Notes under the pieces: generated by a model
Database searches by the model: none
Told to the model about the DNA's origin: nothing
What the model saw: only the letters and a program-made list of their open reading frames with translations
DNA from: Vicinamibacteraceae bacterium
Lineage (GTDB): Bacteria > Acidobacteriota > Thermoanaerobaculia > Multivoradales > Multivoraceae
Reading direction: 5' to 3'
DNA length: 64,000 nt
NCBI GenBank assembly: GCA_012270995.1
Contig: JAAXHG010000015.1
Location: forward strand, 1-64,000
In this document: positions 25,139 through 33,809 of the stretch, one piece after another
Numbering within the stretch: position 1 is the stretch's first letter
Layout: the number at the start of each line of letters is the position of its first letter
Program-made: the position numbers and the translations under genes

Positions 25139-26221
25139 TCAGAAGTTGCAGGCCAGTCCCGGATACCGGAACACGACGCCCGGGTCGAGCTGCTTCGGCT
25201 TGTTCGCCGCCTCTTCGGCGCGGGCGCCGGCGAGCATGCCTTCCATCCCGTAGTTGCCCTCGTGACAGGCGTACTCGTAGATGGCGTCCTCCGTCCGCTT
25301 GAGGGGAATCGACGCCGTCCAGGGCTTCGTCCACGTCCCCGGATCGTTCACCGTGACCTCCCATTCCAGGGTCTCCGGATCGGTCAGGGTGAACCGCTCG
25401 GTGATCGTGAGCTGCTCCGAGGAGCCCATGAAGTCGTTCTTCTTCGAGTAGTTCGTCGTCTCGATGACCAGGGTGTCGCCGTCCCAGCGGCCGCGGGAGT
25501 CGCCGTTCCACAGCCGGACGTCGTCGTCGAGAGCGGACTCGTCGTCCAACCGAATGACGCGCGCGTCGTGAATCATCTCCTGGTGGATGACGACGTGGTC
25601 CGGGCTCTGGAAGATCTGGTGATAGCCGTTGTAGCCCGGGAAGATGAAGGGGGCGCCGTAGCTGATGCAGCGCTCGGCAATCGGCCGGTCGAGCCAGGAA
25701 TCGGCGGGGTGCTCCATCAGGTGCTTCACCCGCTTGCAGAGGCGCTTCCTGGCGTCTTCCGTGAACGGCGGGATGAGCCCGTCGGGCGGATCGACGACGA
25801 GCGAAGTGCGCTTCGTGAAGTAGCGGTCCGCGATCCAGAACTGGTTGTAGTTGCCGGTCGTCGGGTCGTAGGACGTCGCCTTCGTCCGCTCGATCGCCGC
25901 CAGGACGAGTTGGTCGCCGAACAGGGCGTCCGCGCCGGGGTCCGTCGCTTCGGCGACCGCCGCCATCAACTCCTGGAACTCCTCGTCCGTCAGGCGCTCC
26001 TTGCCCGCCCAGGCGGCGGGGCGCTGCAGGGGAGTGCCGTTGTTGTTCTCCCACACGCCCTGGAGGTCCGGGTGGCCGTAGGCGGTGCGGGGGATTGTCC
26101 AGTCCGCGTCCTTGGCGTTGTTGGCATTGCCCCCTGCCGCGGCGCTGCCGACGACAGCGAGAGTCAGGAGTGCGGCCGCCGCGGCAGCCGTCCATCCGAC
26201 GTTGAGGCGTTCATGGCGCAT
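25139..26221 (-). CDS. secreted protein of unknown function
   Basis: 360 residues from ATG at 26221, favoured because a run of G bases precedes it and the signal peptide (ending GSAAAGG) follows; a GTG five codons upstream is possible. Visible segments are PRTAYGHPDLQGVWENNN near the mature start, a central IVDPP-type segment (VVDPPDGLIPPFTEDARKR), and SRGRWDGDTLVIETTNY in the last third. This is the pattern of a large set of secreted acidobacterial proteins I recognise only as uncharacterised. Two or more Cys (LCKR, ERCIS, YACHEG, LACNF) may form disulfides. No catalytic motif is evident. It is followed on the minus strand only by convergent VapC. Confidence 0.6.
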   Translation of the reverse strand: MRHERLNVGWTAAAAAALLTLAVVGSAAAGGNANNAKDADWTIPRTAYGHPDLQGVWENNNGTPLQRPAAWAGKERLTDEEFQELMAAVAEATDPGADALFGDQLVLAAIERTKATSYDPTTGNYNQFWIADRYFTKRTSLVVDPPDGLIPPFTEDARKRLCKRVKHLMEHPADSWLDRPIAERCISYGAPFIFPGYNGYHQIFQSPDHVVIHQEMIHDARVIRLDDESALDDDVRLWNGDSRGRWDGDTLVIETTNYSKKNDFMGSSEQLTITERFTLTDPETLEWEVTVNDPGTWTKPWTASIPLKRTEDAIYEYACHEGNYGMEGMLAGARAEEAANKPKQLDPGVVFRYPGLACNF

Positions 26222-26301
26222 GTGCTTGCCCCCCAAACCTGACAGTGTTCATTCGCGCACCGCGATCATAGCCGCCGCGGCTTCTCGACCCGAACGCCCG
26301 G

Positions 26302-26784
26302 CTACCAGCCCCATGTCTTCGCCTCCTCGTCCCAGAACGCCCAGCATTCCGGCGCCAGACCGGCGTCGAGCACGAAGAACGGCATGTCGGTGACCAGGCC
26401 ATCCGGACCGACTTCGACCGACACCGGGCGTCCGGCGACGCTCCATCTCGAGACGACGTGGCCCGCCAACTCGACCTCGGGGCCGGCCCAGGGTCCTACC
26501 TCCAGGGAGTCGATGCGGACCCGCCAGTCGACATCCGCACCCGAGCCGTCGGGGCGAGCGAAGTGGACTTCGTCGCCGTAGACCTCCAGGTCCTTCACGA
26601 GGTCGATCGATTCGATCTGCGCGATGAAGGACGCCCGCAGACTCTTCACGTTGGGTTCGGGCACCGATTCGGCGCACGCGAGGGTCATTCCGGCCAGGGC
26701 GAGCGCGCAGAGCGCTGCCGACGCGACGGCACGAGCGGACAATCGCCTCCCGATCCGACGGTCCGGTTCAGACGTGCTATTCAC
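26302..26784 (-). CDS. hypothetical lipoprotein
   Basis: 160 residues. After a basic N-terminus comes a hydrophobic stretch ending LAGMTLAC, a plausible lipobox with the modified Cys near residue 37. The rest is a small acidic beta-rich domain (DLEVYGDEVHFARPDG, VDWRVRIDSLEVG, VELAGHVVSRWSVAG) that ends EEAKTWGW. No family is recognised. It stands alone on the minus strand, divergent from the MFS gene. Confidence 0.6.
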   Translation of the reverse strand: MNSTSEPDRRIGRRLSARAVASAALCALALAGMTLACAESVPEPNVKSLRASFIAQIESIDLVKDLEVYGDEVHFARPDGSGADVDWRVRIDSLEVGPWAGPEVELAGHVVSRWSVAGRPVSVEVGPDGLVTDMPFFVLDAGLAPECWAFWDEEAKTWGW

Positions 26785-26916
26785 GGTGTAACTCTACCGC
26801 CTCCGGCGACGTAAGGACGCGGATGGCGTGATCGGCGCCACCCGCGAACCACTCCGCGCCCGTCGGCGGGCGCCCGGATGGAAGTCCTACGGCGCTCTTC
26901 CCCGCGCACCGAAACG

Positions 26917-28149
26917 ATGACGACCTCGAATCCTCAAGAGCCACCGCGCCGCCAGGCCGGCGTCGGCTTCATCTTCGCCGTGATCCTGCTCGACATGCTG
27001 GGGGTCGGCCTCATCATCCCCGTCTTCCCCGAGCTCGTCGAGCAGTTCAGGGGCGGCGACACCTCGTCCGCCGCCGTTGCCGTGGGCGCGATCGCCGCCT
27101 GCTACGCGGTAGCGCAGTTTGTCTGCGCCCCGATCCTCGGCGCCCTGTCCGATCGCTTCGGCCGCCGGCGCGTCCTCCTGCTCTCCATGTTCGGCCTGGG
27201 CGTGGACTACCTGATCATGGGCTTCGCGCCATCGCTCGGCTGGCTGTTCGCCGGCCGGATCGTCGCCGGCGTGATGGGCGCCAGCATCACGACCGCGAAC
27301 GCCTACATCGCCGACATCTCGACGCCGGAGACCCGGGCCCGGAACTACGGCCTGGTCAACGTGGCCTTCGGCGTCGGCTTCATCCTCGGACCGATCTTCG
27401 GCGGCCTGCTCGGCGGCATCGACCTGCGGCTGCCCTTCTTCGTCGCGGCCGGTCTCTGCCTGCTGAACTCGCTCTACGGATTCCTCGTGCTGCCGGAGTC
27501 GCTGGCGCCGGAGAACCGCAGCGCCTTTTCGCTCCGCAACGCGAATCCCGCATCGAGCATCGCGCACCTCAGCACCTACCCCCTGGTGGCCAGCCTGGCC
27601 GTCGCCTTCCTGCTGCTGGCGCTCGCGCAACGGGGTCTTGAGACGTCCTGGGTGCTCTACACCGGCTACCGCTATGGCTGGAACGAGTTCCAGAACGGTC
27701 TCGCCCTGGCGGCCGTCGGCGTTTCGGCGGCCCTGGTCCAGGGCTTCCTGGTGCGACCCGCGGTCACCTGGCTGGGCGAGCGCCGGGCGGTGCTGGTCGG
27801 CTTCGGCATCGGAACGCTGGCCTTCGCCGGCTACGGCCTGGCGCCGAACGGCCCGGTTCTCGTCACGGTGATCTTCGCGGGGTCGCTGGGGGGTATCGCC
27901 GGACCGGCGGTTCAGGCGATCATCGCGGGAACGGTGAAGCCCACCGAGCAGGGGAAGATCCAGGGGGCGCTCACGTCGCTGATGAGCCTGTCGGCGATCG
28001 CGGCGCCGCTCGTCTTCACCAGCGGCGTGTTCAGCTACTTCACCTCCGACGCTGCTCCGTTCGAGCTGCCCGGCGCCCCACTCCTGGCCGGGTCGCTGCT
28101 CATGGCCGTGGCCATGCTGCTGCTGGTCCGGGCGTTCCGCCGACACTGA
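26917..28149 (+). CDS. MFS transporter, TetA-like drug/proton antiporter family
   Basis: 410 residues and 12 predicted helices. The MFS loop 2-3 signature is LGALSDRFGRRRVLL, and the TetA-type motif GRIVAGVMGASITTANAYIA follows, then the antiporter motif C-like VNVAFGVGFILGPIFGG. The start at 26917 (MTTSNPQEPP) puts a normal short cytoplasmic tail before TM1; an earlier in-frame ATG at 26878 would add 13 residues. It resembles tetracycline and multidrug exporters; the substrate is not decided by sequence. A promoter for the next gene follows in the 60-base gap. Confidence 0.88.
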   Translation: MTTSNPQEPPRRQAGVGFIFAVILLDMLGVGLIIPVFPELVEQFRGGDTSSAAVAVGAIAACYAVAQFVCAPILGALSDRFGRRRVLLLSMFGLGVDYLIMGFAPSLGWLFAGRIVAGVMGASITTANAYIADISTPETRARNYGLVNVAFGVGFILGPIFGGLLGGIDLRLPFFVAAGLCLLNSLYGFLVLPESLAPENRSAFSLRNANPASSIAHLSTYPLVASLAVAFLLLALAQRGLETSWVLYTGYRYGWNEFQNGLALAAVGVSAALVQGFLVRPAVTWLGERRAVLVGFGIGTLAFAGYGLAPNGPVLVTVIFAGSLGGIAGPAVQAIIAGTVKPTEQGKIQGALTSLMSLSAIAAPLVFTSGVFSYFTSDAAPFELPGAPLLAGSLLMAVAMLLLVRAFRRH

Positions 28150-28182
28150 CACTCCCGGCGTCCGCCAACCGGCCCGGGCGGG

Positions 28183-28188
28183 TAGAAT
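28183..28188 (+). promoter_or_regulatory. putative -10 box of the R2-like oxidase gene
   Basis: TAGAAT lies 22 bases before the ATG, with a strong AAGGAGG ribosome site in between. The leader would be about 16 bases. Confidence 0.45.
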
Positions 28189-28210
28189 CGACTCCCCAAG
28201 GAGGTCCACC

Positions 28211-29038
28211 ATGCCGTTCGACAGTTCGTCGCTACCCATACGACTCTTCACCGCTTCCCACGAGCGCTCGTGGAATCCCGCCGACATCGACTTCTCGCGG
28301 GAGCGCTCCGACTGGATGTCCTTCTCGGACGACGAGCGGAACCTGCTGATCCGCCTGATCTCCGGTTTCCGGGTCGGCGAGCGCGGCGTGACCCACGAAC
28401 TCGCGCCGCTCCAGTTCCGCTTCCGCCAGGACGGCCGGCTGGAAGACGAGATGTACGTCACCGCGCAGATGTACGAAGAGGCCCGCCACGTGCAGTTCTT
28501 CGAGACCTGGCTGATCGAGGCGCTGCCGGGCCGGTTCGGGGTCGACATCCCCTACCCCAACCTTCACGGCGACATGTTCTCGACGCGGCTACCGGCGACG
28601 ATGCGCGCGCTGTTTACCGACGACAGCCCCGAGGCGCTGCTGAACGCCATCATGCTGTACCACTTCTACGTCGAGGGCGTGGGCGCGGAAGCCAGCTACC
28701 CGATCTACTACAAGATCTTCGAGCGCACGGGCAAGTTGCCCGCGCTCAACCGCGGCATCCGCCTGATCCAGCGCGACGAGGCCCGCCACATCGGTTTCGG
28801 CGTGTACGTTCTGCAGCGCCTGCTCGCCGAGCACCCACGCCTGGTCGACCAGTTCGAGGCGCGGGTCGAGGCGATGCGCCCGTTCGCGGAGGACGGCCCG
28901 AACCAGACCTTCGCCGGCTTCGAGCCTGGTCATGCCCCATTCGACCTCGACTACGACGAGTACCGGCAGCTCTACCTCGACAAGCTCGAAGAGATGCGGC
29001 AGAGCATCTACGACGGCCGGCTCGCCGCCGCGGTGTAG
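28211..29038 (+). CDS. R2-like ligand-binding oxidase (Mn/Fe, ferritin-like)
   Basis: 275 residues, the size of R2lox proteins rather than ribonucleotide reductase R2. All six metal ligands can be placed by spacing: Glu57, Glu90 and His93 (YEEARH), Glu155 (YVEGVGAE), and Glu190 and His193 (RDEARH). The Val60 and Tyr150 pair matches the positions that form the Val-Tyr ether cross-link in the mycobacterial R2lox. Established knowledge: these proteins assemble a Mn/Fe centre and bind a long-chain fatty acid; the physiological reaction is unsettled. AAGGAGG precedes the ATG. It is followed by the phosphodiesterase gene after 10 bases, probably on the same transcript. Confidence 0.87.
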   Translation: MPFDSSSLPIRLFTASHERSWNPADIDFSRERSDWMSFSDDERNLLIRLISGFRVGERGVTHELAPLQFRFRQDGRLEDEMYVTAQMYEEARHVQFFETWLIEALPGRFGVDIPYPNLHGDMFSTRLPATMRALFTDDSPEALLNAIMLYHFYVEGVGAEASYPIYYKIFERTGKLPALNRGIRLIQRDEARHIGFGVYVLQRLLAEHPRLVDQFEARVEAMRPFAEDGPNQTFAGFEPGHAPFDLDYDEYRQLYLDKLEEMRQSIYDGRLAAAV

Positions 29039-29048
29039 GGCCTCGGAC

Positions 29049-30452
29049 GTGACCCCGGCAACCGCGGACGGCCGCCTTTGGCGCGGGCTGCCGCGTCTTC
29101 CCGCCGTTGCCGGCGCCGTCCTCTGCGGTCTCCTCCTGGCTGCCAGTCCACTGGCCGCGCAGGCGGAGCCGCGGGCGGATCACGTCGTGCTCGTCTCGGT
29201 CGACGGCTTCCGGCCGGATTTCTACCTCCCCGGCTCATCCTGGCCGGCGCCGAACATCCAGCAGATGGCGCGCGACGGCGCGCACGCCGAGGGCGTGCGC
29301 GGGGTGTTTCCTACGGTCACCTACCCGTCGCACACGACGATCGTCACCGGCGCGTTGCCCGGCCGACACGGGATCTACTACAACCGACCCTTCGAACCCG
29401 AGGGCCAGAGCGGAGAGTGGTACTGGCACGAATCGGCGATCCAGGTTCCCACGCTCTGGGACGCCATGCGCGAGGCCGGCCGGCGAACCGCGGCGATCTC
29501 CTGGCCGGTGACCGTCGGCGCGCCGGTCGACTGGCTCGTCCCGGAGGTCTACTCGCTCGACCCCAACGTCGACCGCCTGCTGCCGATGCGCGAGGGCAGT
29601 TCGCCGGGTCTTTGGCAGGAACTGGAGCGGGAGGCAACCGGCCGCCTCAACCTGCGCAACTACTCCGCCGCCTACATCACCCGTGACGACACGACCGGAG
29701 TGATGGCCGCTTACGTCCTGGAAACCCACCGACCCGCTCTGATGGCGCTGCACCTGATCGCGACCGACTCCGCCCAGCACGCGCACGGCCGGGAGTCGGA
29801 TCGCATCCGGCGCGCCGTCGGCGCCGCCGACCGTGCGGTCGGCGCGGTCCGCGACGCCGCGGAACGCGCCGGCATCCTGGACCGCACGGCCTTCGTGATC
29901 ACCGGCGACCACGGCTTCGTCGACCTCCACACCCAAGTGATGCCCAACGTCTGGCTCGCCGAAGCCGGTCTCCACGGCACGGAGCCCGACCGCGGTGAGT
30001 GGCGCGCCACCTTCCACCCCAGCGGCGGCGCCACCTTCCTTCACCTGCGAGACGCGGCGGACGAAGAGGCGTTGGAGGCAGTCCGCGCCATCCTCGCGGA
30101 CCTGCCTCAGCCCATCGGCCGGCTGTTCCGCATCGTCGAACGCGACGAACTCGACGAGACAGCCGCCAGCCCGAACGTCCCCTTCGCCCTCGCCGGCGCG
30201 CTCGGCGTCAGCTTCGGCGCCGACGCCTCCGGCGACGCCGTGCGCCCCACGGACGGCGGTGCCCACGGCCACTTCCCCACCGACTTCCCGGAGATCCTCA
30301 CCGGCTTCGTCGGCTGGGGCGCCGGCTTCGAAGCCGGCCGTACCGTTCACCGCATGGGACTGACCGACATCGCCGACCTCGTCGCGATGCTGCTCGACGT
30401 GGACTTCAAGAGCCCGGACGGGGCGCCGCCGCTGGGGGTTCTTGCCGAGTAG
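29049..30452 (+). CDS. secreted nucleotide pyrophosphatase/phosphodiesterase family protein
   Basis: 467 residues from GTG at 29049, which lies 10 bases after the oxidase stop and gives a signal peptide ending SPLAAQA; the frame is open further upstream but overlaps the oxidase. Alkaline-phosphatase-superfamily motifs of the ENPP type: [12 protein letters not shown] (metal Asp), the nucleophile Thr region [21 protein letters not shown], the [11 protein letters not shown] metal site, and ITGDHGFVD. It should hydrolyse phosphodiester or pyrophosphate bonds of nucleotides or lipids in the periplasm. Its end is followed after 50 bases by an epimerase gene. Confidence 0.88.
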   Translation: MTPATADGRLWRGLPRLPAVAGAVLCGLLLAASPLAAQAEPRADHVVLVSVDGFRPDFYLPGSSWPAPNIQQMARDGAHAEGVRGVFPTVTYPSHTTIVTGALPGRHGIYYNRPFEPEGQSGEWYWHESAIQVPTLWDAMREAGRRTAAISWPVTVGAPVDWLVPEVYSLDPNVDRLLPMREGSSPGLWQELEREATGRLNLRNYSAAYITRDDTTGVMAAYVLETHRPALMALHLIATDSAQHAHGRESDRIRRAVGAADRAVGAVRDAAERAGILDRTAFVITGDHGFVDLHTQVMPNVWLAEAGLHGTEPDRGEWRATFHPSGGATFLHLRDAADEEALEAVRAILADLPQPIGRLFRIVERDELDETAASPNVPFALAGALGVSFGADASGDAVRPTDGGAHGHFPTDFPEILTGFVGWGAGFEAGRTVHRMGLTDIADLVAMLLDVDFKSPDGAPPLGVLAE

Positions 30453-30502
30453 CTGGCGGCGAGGTTCCGAGGAGGACGGACTGGCAGAAGGGAGTGGCCA
30501 AC

Positions 30503-31420
30503 ATGAGAGTTGTCATCGCCGGCGGCACCGGCTTCCTCGGCTTGAACCTCGCCGGCGCGCTGTGCGGGCGGGGCGACGAGGTCCTTCTTCTATCCCGAAA
30601 CGCGCCTGCGGCCAGCGGCCCATGGGCCCACGAGCAGTGGGACGGACGAAGCGTCGGCGCCTGGGCGCGCTCGCTGGACGGCGCCGACGCGGTGGTCAAC
30701 CTTGCCGGCCGGTCGGTGGACTGCGTGAAGACGCCGGACCACTGCGACGAAATCCTGCGTTCGCGGGTGGAAGCCACGACTGTCCTGGGCGCCGCTCTGA
30801 GCCGCGTCGAACGGCGCCCCCGCGCGTGGGTGCAGATGTCTACGGCCCACATCCATGGCGACCCGCCAACCCGGTTGATCGAGGAGGACTCGGCGCTGGG
30901 CTTCGGCCTGGCGCCGGAGGTCGGGAAGGCTTGGGAGCGGGCGTTCCGGGAAGGATGTCCGGAGGACGTGCGGGGCGTCGTGCTCCGCACCAGCTTCGTC
31001 CTGGGCCGGGAACGGGGCCCGTTGCAGCGTCTCGTCCGCCTCGCCCGCTGGGGCCTCGGCGGCCGGGTCGGTCATGGCGGCCAGGGCATCAGCTGGATTC
31101 ACCAAGAGGACATGAACGCCCTGTTCCTGCGAGCGATCGAAGACCGGCGAATGAGCGGCGTCTACCTCGCCACTTCACCCGAACCTGTCTCGCACCGGGT
31201 CTTCATGCGAGAGTTGCGGCGGGCGATACGGATGCCGGTCGGGCTGCCAGCCAGCGAGTGGATGGTCCGCCTAGCCGCGCCGCTTGTCATGCGGACGGAC
31301 CCGGAGCTGGCTCTCTACGGCCGTTACTGCCGCCCGAAACGCCTGCTCGAGGAGGGTTTCGCGTTCCGTTTCCCGAAGCTCGGACCGGCCCTGGAGGACC
31401 TCCTGGGCCAGAGGCCCTGA
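30503..31420 (+). CDS. NAD(P)-binding epimerase of the TIGR01777/SDR39U1 type
   Basis: 305 residues from ATG at 30503 behind GAAGGGAG; the longer open frame upstream overlaps the phosphodiesterase and is rejected. The Rossmann start is [19 protein letters not shown]. The family motifs are [41 protein letters not shown] and [11 protein letters not shown], and the C-terminal DUF1731-like piece is [14 protein letters not shown]. The family consists of extended SDRs of unknown substrate related to cell-division inhibitor SulA-like epimerases. It lies next to the decayed restriction gene and marks the end of the conserved block. Confidence 0.85.
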   Translation: MRVVIAGGTGFLGLNLAGALCGRGDEVLLLSRNAPAASGPWAHEQWDGRSVGAWARSLDGADAVVNLAGRSVDCVKTPDHCDEILRSRVEATTVLGAALSRVERRPRAWVQMSTAHIHGDPPTRLIEEDSALGFGLAPEVGKAWERAFREGCPEDVRGVVLRTSFVLGRERGPLQRLVRLARWGLGGRVGHGGQGISWIHQEDMNALFLRAIEDRRMSGVYLATSPEPVSHRVFMRELRRAIRMPVGLPASEWMVRLAAPLVMRTDPELALYGRYCRPKRLLEEGFAFRFPKLGPALEDLLGQRP

Positions 31421-31558
31421 AGGTCGTAAGGGGTGCCCGCGCGGACGACCGTCGACGGAACGAGGCTGACGACTGCCGGCTCGCAGTGGTAGAACGGCGG
31501 CTCGTCCAACAAGCGACGCTCCGATCGGGTCCGCTCACGGATTCACTGCACTGCCCCG

Positions 31559-32806
31559 ATGCAACCGAACCAGCTCAGCTTCCTTGAACTTCTTGACGGC
31601 AACGTCAGCACGTCGTGCCACGCTGGCAACGCCGTTACCGCTGGGGCAAGTCCGAAATCGAGCGCCTAGCCGACGATCTCCTCGCCGTGGCCCATGCCGG
31701 CGGCCCGCAGCAGATCTTCGAGAGCCTGAACGCCACTGGCCGACCCCTCACCGAGAGCGAGAAGGTCAAGAACTGGCTACTCATGGGGCGAACCTGACCC
31801 TGAGTGGCGACGCCACGAACTCAAGACTGAACGCGAGGACGTTCGAGGAAAAGCGGTCCATCTTCGAGAAGAGCCCCATCGGCTTGACCCGCCGTCTCGC
31901 CGACGAGAGCTGCTGGGACGAAGAGGCCCTTGACTGCCGAGCTGGCGATCTGGCCGAGAGAGCCTTGGCCCAGTGGCCCTGGAGGGACGACGCCGGAGAA
32001 GGCGCCGAGTTGACGCCGCCAGTTCCAGCGGACGCCGGCCTGACGTGGCGCATCGAGGGCGGCCCGTGGAGAGCAGAAGAGAGCGCGAGCCAAATGGTGC
32101 TCAACGTGGCCGACGCCCTTCTGCGTCGGGATCCAAAGAACGCGGACAGACTGTCGGGGAATGCACTCAGCAAGAATCTACAGTCGGCTCGGCGCTATCC
32201 GCCCGGATCCAAGGCCGGCGCCCTGACGATGCGGGGAGTCCCCGGCCACGACGCTTGGGTTATCTACCCGTACGACCGGGACTATCCCGCAAGCGCGAGT
32301 CGATGCCGCGGTATGGGGCAACAATGCGGCGTGAACATCGAAGTCAGGGGGGTAGACGAAGTTAACTGGCGACAGGCCTTCTACCAGTTGCTGCACCAGC
32401 GAACGGGTGGTCTGCCGGGGCAAACGGACGACTGGCGCGGGAAGAACCAGTGGACCAAGCCTTTGAACACCCACGGCGACCGGGTTGGCCTCGCAGTTCT
32501 CGACGATGCTCTCTACCTGTGGATACGGAACCCTCCGGTCAGGCCACATCTGCCGGACTTGTTGCGCGGCTGCTGCGCTACTCGGGGAGGATCCGTTCAG
32601 AAAGGGGAGATCAGCGGATCGAGGGTGAGCCGCACGCCGCGAGTCTCGAGGGCCGAACGGTATGGCTGAAGAGACCGTGGGAGTACGAGGACGACGAGGA
32701 CTGGCCGGCTGCGGCGGACTGGATCAGCGAGCAGTACGAGCGCCTTCGACTCGTCCTGGCCGACCCTGACGAGGAAGAGCCGGACGTACGGCACGCAGAT
32801 CCGTAG
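31559..32806 (+). pseudogene. GmrSD-type (DUF262/DUF1524) restriction enzyme, decayed
   Basis: Pieces of one gene lie in three frames. The start MQPNQLSFLELLDGNV (ATG 31559) is in one frame; VPRWQRRYRWGKSEIERL in the next needs a one-base loss near 31609. An internal deletion then joins the front of the DUF262 domain directly to QIFESLNATGRPLTESEKVK. Next comes the DUF1524-like tail (LNARTFEEKRSIFEKS, DEEALDCRAGDLAERAL) in another frame, then an extra domain (WRIEGGPWRAEESASQMVLN, YPYDRDYPASASRCRGMG, WRGKNQWTKPLNTHGDRVG), and a last fragment in the third frame (LKRPWEYEDDEDWPAAADWI). GmrSD enzymes cut DNA carrying modified cytosines. This copy is non-functional. It sits beside the MntA/HepT pair in a small defence patch. 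Confidence 0.78.
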
Positions 32807-32839
32807 CCGCCCTTCCGGGCCCCGGGGTCGTGCAATTGT

Positions 32840-32871
32840 CCCGGAGGGGTCGGCAGTGCCGGCCTCCCGGG
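32840..32871. terminator. hairpin between the restriction remnant and hepT
   Basis: An interrupted stem (CCCGGAGG with CCTCCCGGG, inner CGGC with GCCG) in the 91-base space between converging genes. It could end transcription in both directions. It is weakly supported. Confidence 0.4.
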
Positions 32872-32897
32872 TACGTCTGGCCGGCTACGGCGCCCCC

Positions 32898-33248
32898 TCA
32901 ATCGCGCCGATGTTCCTCCGGCTCCACCGGCACCAGTCGCGACATCTCGAGGAGTAGAGCCGGAATGTCATCCCGCGCAGTTCGCCACACCATGTTCATG
33001 TCGATGTCGTCGTACACGTGAATCATGCGGTTGCGCATCGCCCGAATCTGCCGCCACGGAATCGAGGGCCGGGCCTCCCGGAACGCAGCCGACAGGCGGC
33101 CGGCTGCCTCGCCGATGATCTCGATACGCCGAATGACCGCGTCCTGCGGTTTGAGGTCGTCAAGAAACCTCCGCTCGTCCACGTCCTCCACGTAGGCGAG
33201 AATCGCGGAAGCCGAGTCGACGATGTCCGCCGCGGTGACAAAGATCAT
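32898..33248 (-). CDS. HepT-like toxin (DUF86)
   Basis: 116 residues, all helical. The HepT motif R-x4-H-x-Y is seen as RNRMIHVY near residue 82. Known HepT proteins were described as RNases and form a pair with a MNT nucleotidyltransferase antitoxin that modifies the motif tyrosine. Here the MNT gene is directly upstream with a 4-base overlap (33245-33248), the normal order antitoxin then toxin. The pair is next to a ruined restriction gene. Confidence 0.86.
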   Translation of the reverse strand: MIFVTAADIVDSASAILAYVEDVDERRFLDDLKPQDAVIRRIEIIGEAAGRLSAAFREARPSIPWRQIRAMRNRMIHVYDDIDMNMVWRTARDDIPALLLEMSRLVPVEPEEHRRD

Positions 33249-33607
33249 CCTTCATAGACGACTTCCACCGACTCCAGGATGGCTCGTCGGCGGTAGGGGT
33301 TCCGGCTGCGCTCGACACCACGCCAGCTCACCAGGTCCACCTCACGGCCGAGGATCGACTCGAGCTCCTCTTCCATCCGTTCGAGGTCGAGGAGCGTGTG
33401 CCGCGCTGCCGGGTCGAACCGGGCGAGCAGATCGACATCACTCTCGGGGCCAAAATCGTCTCTGAGGACCGAGCCGAAGAGACCGAGCCGCGCGACCTGC
33501 CAGCGCTCACAGCAGGCGGCCACCTCAGCGGTCGGCCATGCGACTTTCGGATTAGTCCGGGCGCCATCTCTTCCAGTCCCCATTGCCTTCACCGCAGTCT
33601 CTTCCAT
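33245..33607 (-). CDS. MntA-like nucleotidyltransferase antitoxin
   Basis: 120 residues from ATG at 33607; an upstream extension to 33799 is open but without domain sense. The minimal nucleotidyltransferase motif G-S-x10-D-x-D is present in LFGSVLRDDFGPESDVDLL near residue 53. Helix LLDLERMEEELESILGREVDL follows. In characterised systems this protein adds AMP to the HepT tyrosine and so blocks toxicity. The 202 bases between it and the VWA gene hold nothing recognisable. Confidence 0.86.
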   Translation of the reverse strand: MEETAVKAMGTGRDGARTNPKVAWPTAEVAACCERWQVARLGLFGSVLRDDFGPESDVDLLARFDPAARHTLLDLERMEEELESILGREVDLVSWRGVERSRNPYRRRAILESVEVVYEG

Positions 33608-33809
33608 GAACTCGTCTCCGGGTTCGTCGCTGCCGTACCACGACCGGCCCACGCCGCGGGGCCGGCCCGCCTCCCGCGACGACCGGTTAAGCGTAGCGAC
33701 CGGTTCGGCGCAACCGCTGATGGGTCCAGGATGCGGGCCAGACGGCCGGCGCACCGATCGTCGACGCGACAACCGTCGATCCACGTCTCTGCCAAGCACG
33801 CCAAGCGGA

